Shown: in pieces, positions 51,815-58,577 of the stretch
Numbering within the stretch: position 1 is the first letter of the stretch
How the letters are laid out: the number at the start of each line of letters is the position of its first letter
NCBI RefSeq assembly: GCF_004745825.1
Contig: NZ_SRLA01000001.1
Coordinates: 1,178,001-1,242,000, forward strand
Direction: 5' to 3'
DNA from: Hymenobacter fodinae
GTDB taxonomy: Bacteria; Bacteroidota; Bacteroidia; Cytophagales; Hymenobacteraceae
Length of the DNA: 64,000 nt
Program-made: the position numbers and the translations under genes
Notes under the pieces: generated by a model
Seen by the model: the letters and a program-made list of their open reading frames with translations, nothing else
Told to the model about the DNA's origin: nothing
Database searches by the model: none

Positions 51815-53146
51815 CTATAGACTGAGCTCTTCATTATCGGCGGTTTCTCGCTCCTGCTCCGATGTTACGCGCAACTGCACAAGCTCTACGGCGCGGCGGG
51901 AGCGTTTCAGAACCCGGAATTCGTAATTGTCGAGGACGGCAACATCGCCTACTTCCGGAATGTTGCCATAGATGACATTCAGTAGGCCTCCTACGGTTTC
52001 ATAATCGTCGCCTTCGGGTAAAGGGTAAGGCAGATACTCGTTAGCGTCGGGGATAGGGGTAGCAGTGTTCACCCGGTATTCCAGGTCAGACACCTTTTCT
52101 ACCACGGGCACTTCGTTATCGTATTCATCCTGGATTTCGCCTACTAGCTCCTCCATAATGTCCTCAATGGTCACGATACCGGAAACGCCACCAAACTCAT
52201 CACTGACGATGGCCATGTGCATGTGCTTGCGCTGAAACTGCCGCAGCAAACGGTTGATCTTCTTGGTTTCCGGCACAAAGTAGGCCGGGCGCATAATCTT
52301 ATGCACCAAAATGGGCTCGTTCCGACGGATGATTTGCAGCAAATCTTTCACGTATAGAACCCCCACAATATTATCGATGTTGCCCTCGTAGACCGGAATG
52401 CGGGAGTAGCCCTCGTTGTACACCGTCTCCAAGAGTTCGTCTTGGGGGAGGTTTACATCGATGGCGGCAATCTTGGTGCGGGGCACCATGATTTGCTTCA
52501 CCATGCGGTCGTTGAACTGAAACACATTCTCAATCAGCTCGTGCTCCGAGTCTTGAATCTCTCCACTTTGCTTGCTTTGGTCTAGCAATAAGCGCAGCTC
52601 ATCCGCCGAGTGAGCTTCAGGGCCGTGCGTAACGTGGCCCCCAAACAAGCCGGCCACCATGTTGGAGAGCGTGTTAAGCACTACAATAAAAATCCAGGTA
52701 ATCTTGGCGAAGGCCCACAGTGGAATGGCAATGGCCATTGTGGTGCTTTCAGGCTTCTGAATGGCCATCACCTTCGGCGCTTGCTCACCTAACACGATGT
52801 GCAGAATCGTAATAATGGAAAAGGACGTGACCAGGGAAATCTGGTGTACGGCCGTGGTCGACAGCGTTATATGAAACTTGTCAATAATGGCCATCACAAT
52901 TTCAGCCACCACGCTTTCTCCAATCCAACCCAGGGCCAGCGAGGCTAGCGTAATACCAAGTTGAGTGGCCGATAAATAAAAATTCAGATCGTGCAGCATG
53001 CTCTGCACAAGCTTCGCCAGCCGGTTTCCACCTTGGGCTTTGATCTCAATCTGCGAGATCCGAACCTTGACGAAGGCAAACTCCGCCGCCACAAAAAAGC
53101 CGTTCAGCAACACCAGCAGAACGGTAAGTAAGATATTTAAGATCAT
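51815..53146 (-). CDS. CNNM/CorC-HlyC family transporter (DUF21, CBS pair, CorC domain)
   Basis: 443 residues. The N-terminal DUF21 membrane domain has three or four helices (LNILLTVLLVLLNGFFVAAE, ITLASLALGWIGESVV, ITILHIVLGEQAPK). A CBS pair follows (QIMVPRTKIAAIDVN, SRIPVYEGNIDNIVGVLYVKD-like region, DEFGGVSGIVTIEDIMEELV). A C-terminal CorC_HlyC domain (residues about 350-430) completes the usual layout. These inner membrane proteins are linked to Mg2+/Na+ transport and were long called hemolysins. A -7 element lies 44 nt upstream of the start codon. Confidence 0.9.
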   Translation of the reverse strand: MILNILLTVLLVLLNGFFVAAEFAFVKVRISQIEIKAQGGNRLAKLVQSMLHDLNFYLSATQLGITLASLALGWIGESVVAEIVMAIIDKFHITLSTTAVHQISLVTSFSIITILHIVLGEQAPKVMAIQKPESTTMAIAIPLWAFAKITWIFIVVLNTLSNMVAGLFGGHVTHGPEAHSADELRLLLDQSKQSGEIQDSEHELIENVFQFNDRMVKQIMVPRTKIAAIDVNLPQDELLETVYNEGYSRIPVYEGNIDNIVGVLYVKDLLQIIRRNEPILVHKIMRPAYFVPETKKINRLLRQFQRKHMHMAIVSDEFGGVSGIVTIEDIMEELVGEIQDEYDNEVPVVEKVSDLEYRVNTATPIPDANEYLPYPLPEGDDYETVGGLLNVIYGNIPEVGDVAVLDNYEFRVLKRSRRAVELVQLRVTSEQERETADNEELSL

Positions 53147-53189
53147 AGATGCGGGGCACGGCTCGACCGGCCTGGCTCCCTTTATGTAT

Positions 53190-53197
53190 CAAAAGTA
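53190..53197 (-). promoter_or_regulatory. -7 promoter element TACTTTTG for the CorC-type gene
   Basis: The minus strand reads TACTTTTG, a full TAnnTTTG match, 44 nt before the start codon at 53146. The nearest TTG upstream is too close, so the -33 element is unclear. Confidence 0.45.
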
Positions 53198-53228
53198 CGA
53201 GAATATGCGCAAGCGGTTCGGGTAGGGG

Positions 53229-53240
53229 TGGCCTAGGCCA
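53229..53240. repeat. full 12-bp TGGCCTAGGCCA palindrome, intergenic
   Basis: A perfect copy in the divergent gap between the CorC-type and dsbD genes, outside any coding region. Its occurrence here shows that the motif is not only a by-product of Gly-Leu-Gly codons. Confidence 0.8.
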
Positions 53241-53342
53241 CGTGGTTGAGCCGCTAAAACCTGCGACGGCCGAGCCTGTTGGTGCAGGATAAGGTGGAAC
53301 TATGCCGGGTACTGGCGTACTTTGTGGGCTTGCACGCCTCTT

Positions 53343-53349
53343 TACTTTG
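53343..53349 (+). promoter_or_regulatory. possible -7 element TACTTTG for dsbD
   Basis: TACTTTG is one base shorter than TAnnTTTG and lies 17 nt before the dsbD ATG. An identical heptamer is at 53318-53324. Neither has a clear -33 partner. The frame's earlier TTG start at 53322 overlaps the first heptamer and is rejected. Confidence 0.3.
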
Positions 53350-53366
53350 TCTTTCCTCTTTTTTGC

Positions 53367-55592
53367 ATGCAACTAGTAAAAATATTTCGGCTGACCCTGC
53401 TGCTGGGGCTGCTTAGCGCTTACCCCGTCTTAGCCCAGGTCATTACGCCTACCAAGCTAAGCACCACCGTAAGCAAAACAGCTCTAAAAGTGGGCGACGA
53501 GGTGGAGCTTGTGGTGAATGCCCGGATCCAGGATACCTGGCACCTCTATGCCACTGATTTTGATCCAGACCTCGGGCCTACGGTCTTTAGCTTTAGCTTC
53601 ACTAAAAGCCCCGCGTATGAGTTGCTTGGGCCACCTAAGTCAGTAGGAGCCCAAAAGCACTATGACGAGGTGTTTAAGGGCAACGTCACCTACTTCGAAA
53701 AGACCGGGACAATTCGGCAGCGGGTGCGAGTGCTGCAGCCTGGCTCCCTCACCATCAAGGCCGACGTAGAGTACCAGAGCTGCACCGACGTAGATGGACG
53801 CTGCATTCCGGGCAACGAAACCCTTTCCTTCGGACCGCTGGAAGTAACTGGTACGGCCGTAGCGCCAACCGCTACTCCTGCTGCTCCAAGCCAAGGCACG
53901 TCGGGAGCCGTAGCACCAGCCGCCACCACACCTACTGCTTCGGCCCCTGCGTCGTCGCAAACGGCCACCCCCGCTGCTCCCGCAGACACTACTGCGCAGG
54001 CAGCTACGGCACCAGCTACCACTTCCACTGAGCAAGTGACGACTGCGCCCGCGGCAGCTCCGCAGAGCGCTGCCGCCGGTGTGGCTGTGACTAGCAATCA
54101 GCCCGCCGGAAGTGGCCTAAGCTTGTGGAAGTACTTACTGCTGGCATTCGGTGCTGGGCTAGTAGCCGTGCTGATGCCCTGCGTGTACCCAATGCTGCCC
54201 ATGACGGTTTCGTACTTCACTAACAACAGCCGTAGCCGAGGAGAAGCCATTACCAAAGCACTAGTATACGGTCTGTCCATCGTAAGCATCTACACTGGGG
54301 TGGGCGTGGTGCTGAGCCTGCTGTTTGGGGCCGATGCGGCCAATCTTATCAGCTCGCACTGGCTCCCCAACCTGCTGTCGTTTGTCATCTTTATCATCTT
54401 CGGCATGTCGTTCCTAGGCCTGTTCGAGATAAATGCTCCTAGCAGCCTAGTCAACAAAGTAGATGCACAGGCTGACAAGGGAGGCTGGTCGGGCCTGTTT
54501 TTTATGGCGGCCACCCTGGTACTGGTCTCCTTCTCCTGCACAGTACCCATTGTGGGCTCGGTAGCAATTGCCGCTGCTAACGGCGAACTGCTCCGTCCCA
54601 CGCTGGGTATGCTAGCCTTTTCCACGGCTTTTGCGCTGCCCTTCTTCCTCTTTGCGCTGTTCCCAACGTGGCTGAAATCAATGCCTCGCTCCGGGGGATG
54701 GCTAAACACCCTGAAAGTGGTACTTGGGTTTGTGGAGCTGGGCATGGCCTTTAAGTTTCTGAGCTCAGCTGACTTGTCGTACCACTGGGGCTTGCTGCCG
54801 CGACCAATTTTCCTAGCCATCTGGATTGTGCTAGCCGGGTTGCTAGGCCTGTACCTGCTGGGCAAGTTCCGGTTGTCGCACGACAGCGAAACGACCCACG
54901 TAAGCGTGCCTCGCCTCCTACTGTCGGCGGTAGCTTTTGCTTTCATGCTGTACATGGTACCGGGCCTGTTTGGCGCGCCGCTCAATGGGCTCTCGGCCCT
55001 GGCTCCGCCGGCTACCCGCCAAGACTATGCTTGGTTAAATGCGAATGCCACCCCAGCCGTAGCCACTGCCAGTACGGAGCTGTGCACTACGCCGCGCTTT
55101 GCTGAAACTCTGGAGCTCCCTCACAATCTATCAGGCTACTTCACTCTGCAGGAAGCACTAGCATGTGCCCGCCAGCAGGGTAAGCCCGTGTTCGTGGATT
55201 TTACGGGGCATAACTGCGGCAATTGCCGGGTAATGGAAGCAACCGTGTGGAGCGACCCTCGCGTGCTGAAGCGCCTACAGAATGACTTTATACTGGTAGC
55301 ACTCTACGCCGACGACAAAACCGAACTACCTGCCAACCAATGGTACACTTCTCCCCGCGACCAGCGGGTAAAAAAGACTATTGGCGAGCAAAACCTCGAC
55401 TTCCAGATTACGCGCTTTAACATGAATGCCCAGCCGTACTACGCGCTACTCGATCCTAGCAGCACCGTGGAAAAGCCCGTAGTACTGGCACCACCAGTGG
55501 CCTACGAGTCGGATATCAACAAGTTCATTGCTTTCCTTGATGCTGGCGTGGCACAGTATAAACAACAAGGGCAAGCCGTAGCGAAGCAGTAA
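53367..55592 (+). CDS. dsbD: thiol:disulfide interchange protein DsbD
   Basis: 741 residues. A signal peptide ends at PVLAQ. An N-terminal DsbD-alpha domain (residues 25-160) has two cysteines (CTDVDGRC). A long Ala/Thr/Pro-rich linker (about 165-265) follows, then an eight-helix membrane domain with the redox pair Cys272 (LMPCVYPM) and Cys391 (FSCTVPIVG). A C-terminal thioredoxin-like domain carries Cys617 and Cys620 (CGNC). It passes electrons from cytoplasmic thioredoxin to periplasmic thiol proteins. The low-complexity linker is unusually long. The thioredoxin gene at 58248 is a plausible donor. Confidence 0.93.
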   Translation: MQLVKIFRLTLLLGLLSAYPVLAQVITPTKLSTTVSKTALKVGDEVELVVNARIQDTWHLYATDFDPDLGPTVFSFSFTKSPAYELLGPPKSVGAQKHYDEVFKGNVTYFEKTGTIRQRVRVLQPGSLTIKADVEYQSCTDVDGRCIPGNETLSFGPLEVTGTAVAPTATPAAPSQGTSGAVAPAATTPTASAPASSQTATPAAPADTTAQAATAPATTSTEQVTTAPAAAPQSAAAGVAVTSNQPAGSGLSLWKYLLLAFGAGLVAVLMPCVYPMLPMTVSYFTNNSRSRGEAITKALVYGLSIVSIYTGVGVVLSLLFGADAANLISSHWLPNLLSFVIFIIFGMSFLGLFEINAPSSLVNKVDAQADKGGWSGLFFMAATLVLVSFSCTVPIVGSVAIAAANGELLRPTLGMLAFSTAFALPFFLFALFPTWLKSMPRSGGWLNTLKVVLGFVELGMAFKFLSSADLSYHWGLLPRPIFLAIWIVLAGLLGLYLLGKFRLSHDSETTHVSVPRLLLSAVAFAFMLYMVPGLFGAPLNGLSALAPPATRQDYAWLNANATPAVATASTELCTTPRFAETLELPHNLSGYFTLQEALACARQQGKPVFVDFTGHNCGNCRVMEATVWSDPRVLKRLQNDFILVALYADDKTELPANQWYTSPRDQRVKKTIGEQNLDFQITRFNMNAQPYYALLDPSSTVEKPVVLAPPVAYESDINKFIAFLDAGVAQYKQQGQAVAKQ

Positions 55593-55671
55593 CGCAGAGC
55601 AGGGCGTACCCAAGTAGAGTAACCGGAGTTGCTACTATCTGATACAGCATCTGATACCACTTGTTAAAACT

Positions 55672-55710
55672 AAAAACCCGCTAGGTCTGTCAGTGGCCTA
55701 GCGGGTTTTT
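55672..55710 (+). terminator. intrinsic terminator after dsbD
   Basis: A perfect 14-bp stem AAAAACCCGCTAGG / CCTAGCGGGTTTTT with an 11-nt loop and a T run. A GGCCTAG motif forms part of the right arm. Confidence 0.85.
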
Positions 55711-55816
55711 TATAAGTGTTCGGGCAAATGGCCATAAAAATGGCGTTCTTTGCACCCGATTTCACATGTAAATCGCGTGTTGATAGAGAATAGCCGGAGG
55801 AGATACAAAAAACAAA

Positions 55817-55842
55817 AGGCGGCACCCACCCAGATGCCGCCT
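55817..55842 (-). terminator. intrinsic terminator of the tRNA-like transcription unit
   Basis: The stem AGGCGGCA / TGCCGCCT (8 bp) has a 10-nt loop. On the minus strand it is followed by a long T-rich tail (complement of ACAAAAAACAAA). No minus-strand protein gene lies upstream, so it most likely ends the transcript that contains the tRNA-like sequence. Confidence 0.65.
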
Positions 55843-55870
55843 CTCACAATTGGAACGCACCCACCCAGAT
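55822..55870. repeat. 14-bp direct repeat GCACCCACCCAGAT
   Basis: Two exact copies at 55822-55835 and 55857-55870, 35 nt apart start to start. The first copy overlaps the terminator arm and loop. Both are in the 3' trailer of the tRNA-like transcript. Confidence 0.7.
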
Positions 55871-55917
55871 ACGTCCCGTTTTCCCTCCTCACGATTATCC
55901 ACCCAAAGAAGAAAAAG

Positions 55918-56032
55918 CTGTAGAAGAAGGATTCGAACCTCCACGGAGTAGTTAGCCGGCCGCCGGACCAGTTTTTCCCGAATCTCCACCCCCGAGAGAG
56001 GAGGGCATGTCTGCCAGTTTCATCACTCTACA
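55918..56032 (-). tRNA. class-II tRNA-like gene with aberrant anticodon arm and 46-nt variable region
   Basis: 115 nt. The acceptor TGTAGAG pairs with TTCTACA over 7 bp (one G-U). U8 and G9 are followed by a D-arm ATG-AAACTGGCAGA-CAT with the GG pair, very like tRNA-Leu. The T-arm is GGAGG-TTCGAAT-CCTTC, and the discriminator is G. The anticodon arm folds as CCCTC/GGGGG with the loop CTCTCTC, giving a formal anticodon CUC but pyrimidines at all seven positions. The variable region is 46 nt, far over the usual 13-20, closed by GGAG/CTCC with an inner CCGG/CCGG hairpin. No CCA is encoded, as in the tRNA-Arg here. A -7 element stands 43 nt upstream (42 nt for tRNA-Arg) and a terminator lies downstream. 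It could be an unusual tRNA, a non-translational tRNA-like RNA, or a decayed tRNA-Leu. Confidence 0.6.
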
Positions 56033-56074
56033 TTGTTAAGTTACTGCTCCGCTGCCGACTGCGTTGGATTATGA

Positions 56075-56082
56075 CAAATGTA
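56075..56082 (-). promoter_or_regulatory. -7 promoter element TACATTTG for the tRNA-like gene
   Basis: The minus strand reads TACATTTG, a full TAnnTTTG match. It begins 43 nt before the mature 5' end, nearly the same distance as at tRNA-Arg (42 nt). No TTG stands at -33; that region is AT-rich. Confidence 0.5.
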
Positions 56083-56160
56083 GGTTGTTGATTATTATTA
56101 TAAAATAATTTCAGACATTTGGGTAAAAATTTACATAGTTTTTAATAATGAAGCTCTTGA

Positions 56161-56177
56161 ATTGAAATATATTCAAT
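56161..56177. promoter_or_regulatory. possible operator palindrome before the Lrp gene
   Basis: ATTGAA-N5-TTCAAT is a perfect 6+6 palindrome with an AT centre, 14 nt before the Lrp/AsnC start codon. Lrp-type regulators often bind AT-rich palindromes and repress their own genes, so an autoregulatory site is plausible. Confidence 0.35.
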
Positions 56178-56191
56178 CAACTTACTAAAAA

Positions 56192-56656
56192 ATGGCCCGC
56201 AATTACGAACTTGACGACACTGACCGCAATATTTTAGCCTTGCTCATTGAAGATGCTAAAATGCCCTATACTGAAATTGCCCGTAAGGTTCATGTATCGG
56301 GTGGCACGGTACACGTGCGCATGGCTCGTTTAGAGGAATTGGGTATCGTGCAGGGGGCTACCCTCAAAATCGATTACCAGAAGCTGGGCTACGGTGTTCG
56401 GGCCTTCCTAGGCATTTATCTCCTGAAAAGCTCGGTATACAGCAGCGTAGTAGACCAGTTACGGCAGATTCCAGAGGTGGTAAGCATCGATTTTACCACT
56501 GGAGCTTACGGCATTTTCGCCCGCCTGATTTGTCGCGACACCAACCATTTGCGCGACGTATTGCACGGGCAAATTCAGCTGATTGAGGGCATCGAACGGA
56601 CTGAAACGCTGATTTCGCTGGAAGAGGCTTTCAACCGTCCTATTCAACTCCTCTAG
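56192..56656 (+). CDS. Lrp/AsnC family transcriptional regulator
   Basis: 154 residues, the usual length. The N-terminal helix-turn-helix is DDTDRNILALLIEDAKMPYT followed by HVSGGTVHVRMARLEELGIV. The C-terminal RAM domain has GYGVRAFLGIYL, SIDFTTGAYGIFARL and ends in the family's typical ETLISLEEAFNRPI. It senses an amino acid or related small molecule as an octamer and binds DNA. No metabolic operon adjoins it, so the regulon is unknown. A palindrome just upstream suggests autoregulation. Confidence 0.93.
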   Translation: MARNYELDDTDRNILALLIEDAKMPYTEIARKVHVSGGTVHVRMARLEELGIVQGATLKIDYQKLGYGVRAFLGIYLLKSSVYSSVVDQLRQIPEVVSIDFTTGAYGIFARLICRDTNHLRDVLHGQIQLIEGIERTETLISLEEAFNRPIQLL

Positions 56657-56665
56657 CTTACCCAT

Positions 56666-56714
56666 TTACACACAGAAAGGCCCCGATACTGCATCGGGGC
56701 CTTTCTGTGTGTAA
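56666..56714. terminator. bidirectional terminator, 22-bp perfect stem
   Basis: Arms 56666-56687 and 56693-56714 pair perfectly over 22 bp with a 5-nt loop, between the convergent Lrp and small secreted protein genes. The core is GC-rich (GGCCCCGAT / ATCGGGGCC) with weaker outer pairs. Confidence 0.85.
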
Positions 56715-56731
56715 GGCTTACCAAAGTACTG

Positions 56732-57046
56732 CTACTTTTTGGTCGTGGCCGATGAGGTGGTAGTCGTAGTCTTGTTGACCTTATAGCGTCTGTCTGGAGA
56801 ACCGTCGGCTTTCTTAGGACCAGTAACGGTTGACGACTTAGCCACTTTGTTCTGCGAGTATCTTCTGTCCGGAGTACCATCGGCTTTGGTAGGGCCAGTT
56901 GTCGACTTTACCGTTGAAGTTTGCGCACTAGTGCGCGTAGCCGAAGACGTAGTAACTGTGCTGGAGGTACGTGCCGGAGCCGTTTGAGCCTGTACGGCCG
57001 AGCCATACAGGCTAAGCAGAAGCAGGAAGACAAAGAAATTTTTCAT
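56732..57046 (-). CDS. small secreted protein with two KADGxPDRRY repeats
   Basis: 104 residues from the ATG at 57046, which gives a clean signal peptide (MKNFFVFLLLLSLYGSAVQA, then Q); the frame extends to 57121. The mature part is Thr/Ser-rich. It holds two copies of a repeat, TGPTKADGTPDRRYSQNK and TGPKKADGSPDRRYKVNK, with conserved Gly-Pro, Lys-Ala-Asp-Gly and Pro-Asp-Arg-Arg-Tyr. I believe similar repeats occur in other small secreted Bacteroidetes proteins, but no function is known to me. A promoter is seen upstream. Confidence 0.72.
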   Translation of the reverse strand: MKNFFVFLLLLSLYGSAVQAQTAPARTSSTVTTSSATRTSAQTSTVKSTTGPTKADGTPDRRYSQNKVAKSSTVTGPKKADGSPDRRYKVNKTTTTTSSATTKK

Positions 57047-57090
57047 GGATGGAGAGAAAATGGGGTGGGAGGTAATAGTCTGAGATACAG

Positions 57091-57121
57091 GAAATATAGT
57101 ATTTTTCATGACTTCAGCCAA
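57091..57121 (-). promoter_or_regulatory. promoter of the small repeat protein (TTG, 20 nt, TATATTTC)
   Basis: The minus strand has TTG at 57119-57121 and TATATTTC at 57091-57098, one base from TAnnTTTG. It is 44 nt before the ATG at 57046. Confidence 0.55.
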
Positions 57122-57127
57122 TTGTGC

Positions 57128-57158
57128 TTGGGCTGGACAGTAGGAGTAGGTATATTTC
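57128..57158 (+). promoter_or_regulatory. promoter of the MORN/TonB-C gene (TTG, 20 nt, TATATTTC)
   Basis: TTG at 57128-57130 and TATATTTC at 57151-57158, the same -7 sequence and spacing as the divergent promoter on the other strand. It is 38 nt before the ATG at 57197. The two -33 elements are only 6 nt apart. Confidence 0.55.
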
Positions 57159-57196
57159 GTCGAAACCCATAGGCAAGTAGTATAAGCGTCATACGT

Positions 57197-58159
57197 ATGA
57201 AAGGTCTTTTCAGTGCGCTGCTGGTATCGGTAAGCCTGCCCGTTTGGGTGTCGGCGCAGAGCTTACCCGCCATCTATCTGAATGACCATGATGAAGTAAC
57301 AGTGCCCGACAGCGCCACGCACTACCGGCTCGTTGACCGGAAAAGCGAACTGCTTGGGACGTATACTATGCAGGAGTACGCCTTAAATGGCACGCTCCTG
57401 CTACGGGGTGTCTTGTCGGCCATTGACCCGCCGGTACGTGACGGCTTATTTACCTGGTATCATCCTTCCGGCGCGAAGGCTGGCCAAGTGCACTACCACG
57501 ATGATGAAGCCACGGGCCTGTATGTGGGGTGGTACGAAGACGGCCGCGTCAGTCAGCGCGGTGAGTACAATGATGGGCAACGGGTAGGCCGCTGGATCAG
57601 TGTGCATCGCAACGGCCAGAAACGTTCTGAAGGCCGCTACCACACGGGTAGGCTAGTAGGCGAGTGGCACTACTACTATGATACGGGTCAGCTAAGCGCT
57701 ATTGCCCTACCAGACCGCCAAGGCAAACCGTTGGCTCTGGCTTTTTTCAATCAAGATGGCAGCCCCTACATGGGCAAAGTGCAGGTGCGGCAGCTTCCCC
57801 AGTTTCCGGGCGGGCAAGAAGCCCTACTCAATTACGTGGCTCGTAATACTATTTATCCTAAAAACACGCGTCGGAAAGGTATAACAGGTACCGTGCACGT
57901 AAGCTACACTGTGGGGGAAGATGGTCGTGTAGGCCAGGTGCGCGTGGTGCGGGGTCTTTCCCCCGATGCCGATCGGGAAGCCTGCCGAGTGGTGGCTAGC
58001 TTGCCTGCGTTTGAGCCAGGCCGCGAGTATAACCTTCCAACGGCCATGACTTTCACCATGCCCATCAACTTTGCCCCGAGCTTTGCGCTGCTGAAAGGTG
58101 TACGGCCCGTGCAGGTGCCGCCCACTGAGGCCCGCGCCACTAACCCCGACGACGAATAA
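57197..58159 (+). CDS. MORN-like repeat protein with TonB C-terminal domain
   Basis: 320 residues. A signal peptide ends near VSAQ. Residues 55-180 hold four or five MORN-like units (GLFTWYHPSGAKAG, GLYVGWYEDGRVSQRGEY, GRWISVHRNGQKRSEGRY, GEWHYYYDTGQLS). The C-terminal part is a TonB domain with the Bacteroidetes signature LPQFPGGQEALLNYV and GTVHVSYTVGEDGRV. There is no membrane helix beyond the signal, so it is a secreted or periplasmic protein and not a classic energy transducer. MORN-like units often contact lipids or partner proteins. The role is unknown. Confidence 0.82.
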   Translation: MKGLFSALLVSVSLPVWVSAQSLPAIYLNDHDEVTVPDSATHYRLVDRKSELLGTYTMQEYALNGTLLLRGVLSAIDPPVRDGLFTWYHPSGAKAGQVHYHDDEATGLYVGWYEDGRVSQRGEYNDGQRVGRWISVHRNGQKRSEGRYHTGRLVGEWHYYYDTGQLSAIALPDRQGKPLALAFFNQDGSPYMGKVQVRQLPQFPGGQEALLNYVARNTIYPKNTRRKGITGTVHVSYTVGEDGRVGQVRVVRGLSPDADREACRVVASLPAFEPGREYNLPTAMTFTMPINFAPSFALLKGVRPVQVPPTEARATNPDDE

Positions 58160-58165
58160 CCCCTC

Positions 58166-58245
58166 CGCTAAAGCCTCTTTATACGAACTACGCCCCGCTT
58201 CTCACATGAGAAGCGGGGCGTAGTTCGTATAAAGAGGCTTTAGCG
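58166..58245. terminator. bidirectional terminator, 39-bp perfect inverted repeat
   Basis: Arms 58166-58204 and 58207-58245 are perfectly complementary over 39 bp with only 2 nt between. The structure fills nearly the whole gap between the convergent MORN/TonB-C and thioredoxin genes. It is the longest inverted repeat in the window. Confidence 0.85.
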
Positions 58246-58247
58246 TC

Positions 58248-58577
58248 TTAGGCTGTTACCTGAGCATCGAGCTTCTGAGCCAGCACGTGCTTCGGAACAG
58301 CACCTACTTGCTTGTCAACAATCTGCCCGTTCTTGAAGACGAGCAGGGTGGGAATGCTGCGAATCCCAAATTTTGCAGAGGTCTGCGGGTTGGCGTCTAC
58401 GTCAACTTTGCCGATAACGGCTTTGCCTTCGTATTCACCAGCCAACTCCTCTACTACCGGTCCTACCATACGGCACGGACCGCACCACTCGGCCCAGAAA
58501 TCCACGAGCACGGGTTTATCGGAGTTGATGATCTGGTCGAAGTTAGCATCGGTAATTTCGATGGCTTTATGTCCCAT
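58248..58577 (-). CDS. trxA: thioredoxin
   Basis: 109 residues, the standard thioredoxin length. The active site is Trp31-Cys32-Gly-Pro-Cys35, with the buried Asp26 and the cis-proline loop SIPTLLVF. It reduces protein disulfides in the cytoplasm and could supply electrons to DsbD (gene at 53367). There is no signal peptide. The stop codon lies 3 nt from the large inverted repeat. Confidence 0.95.
   Translation of the reverse strand: MGHKAIEITDANFDQIINSDKPVLVDFWAEWCGPCRMVGPVVEELAGEYEGKAVIGKVDVDANPQTSAKFGIRSIPTLLVFKNGQIVDKQVGAVPKHVLAQKLDAQVTA

Larger units (their letters stand above)
55593..56191. other. 600-nt gap without protein genes, holding a tRNA-like transcription unit
   Basis: From left to right: the dsbD terminator (55672-55710); a minus-strand terminator (55817-55842); a 14-bp direct repeat; the tRNA-like gene (55918-56032, minus); its -7 element (56075-56082); and an AT-rich stretch with a palindrome before the Lrp gene (56161-56177). 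Between 55711 and 55816 I see nothing definite. Confidence 0.6.

Noticed and set aside
53322..53366. Longer start for dsbD
   Set aside because: The TTG overlaps a promoter-like heptamer, and the ATG at 53367 gives a proper signal peptide.
55822..55870. Possible CRISPR array
   Set aside because: Only two 14-bp copies and no cas genes; too short to be a CRISPR repeat.
55941..55966. Resemblance of CCGGCTAACTAC in the tRNA-like variable region to the 16S rRNA 530-loop region
   Set aside because: The match is only about a dozen bases and the surrounding sequence does not continue as 16S rRNA.
55762..55989. Short minus-strand frames in the tRNA-like region
   Set aside because: They overlap the tRNA-like gene and its terminator; the RNA features explain the sequence better.
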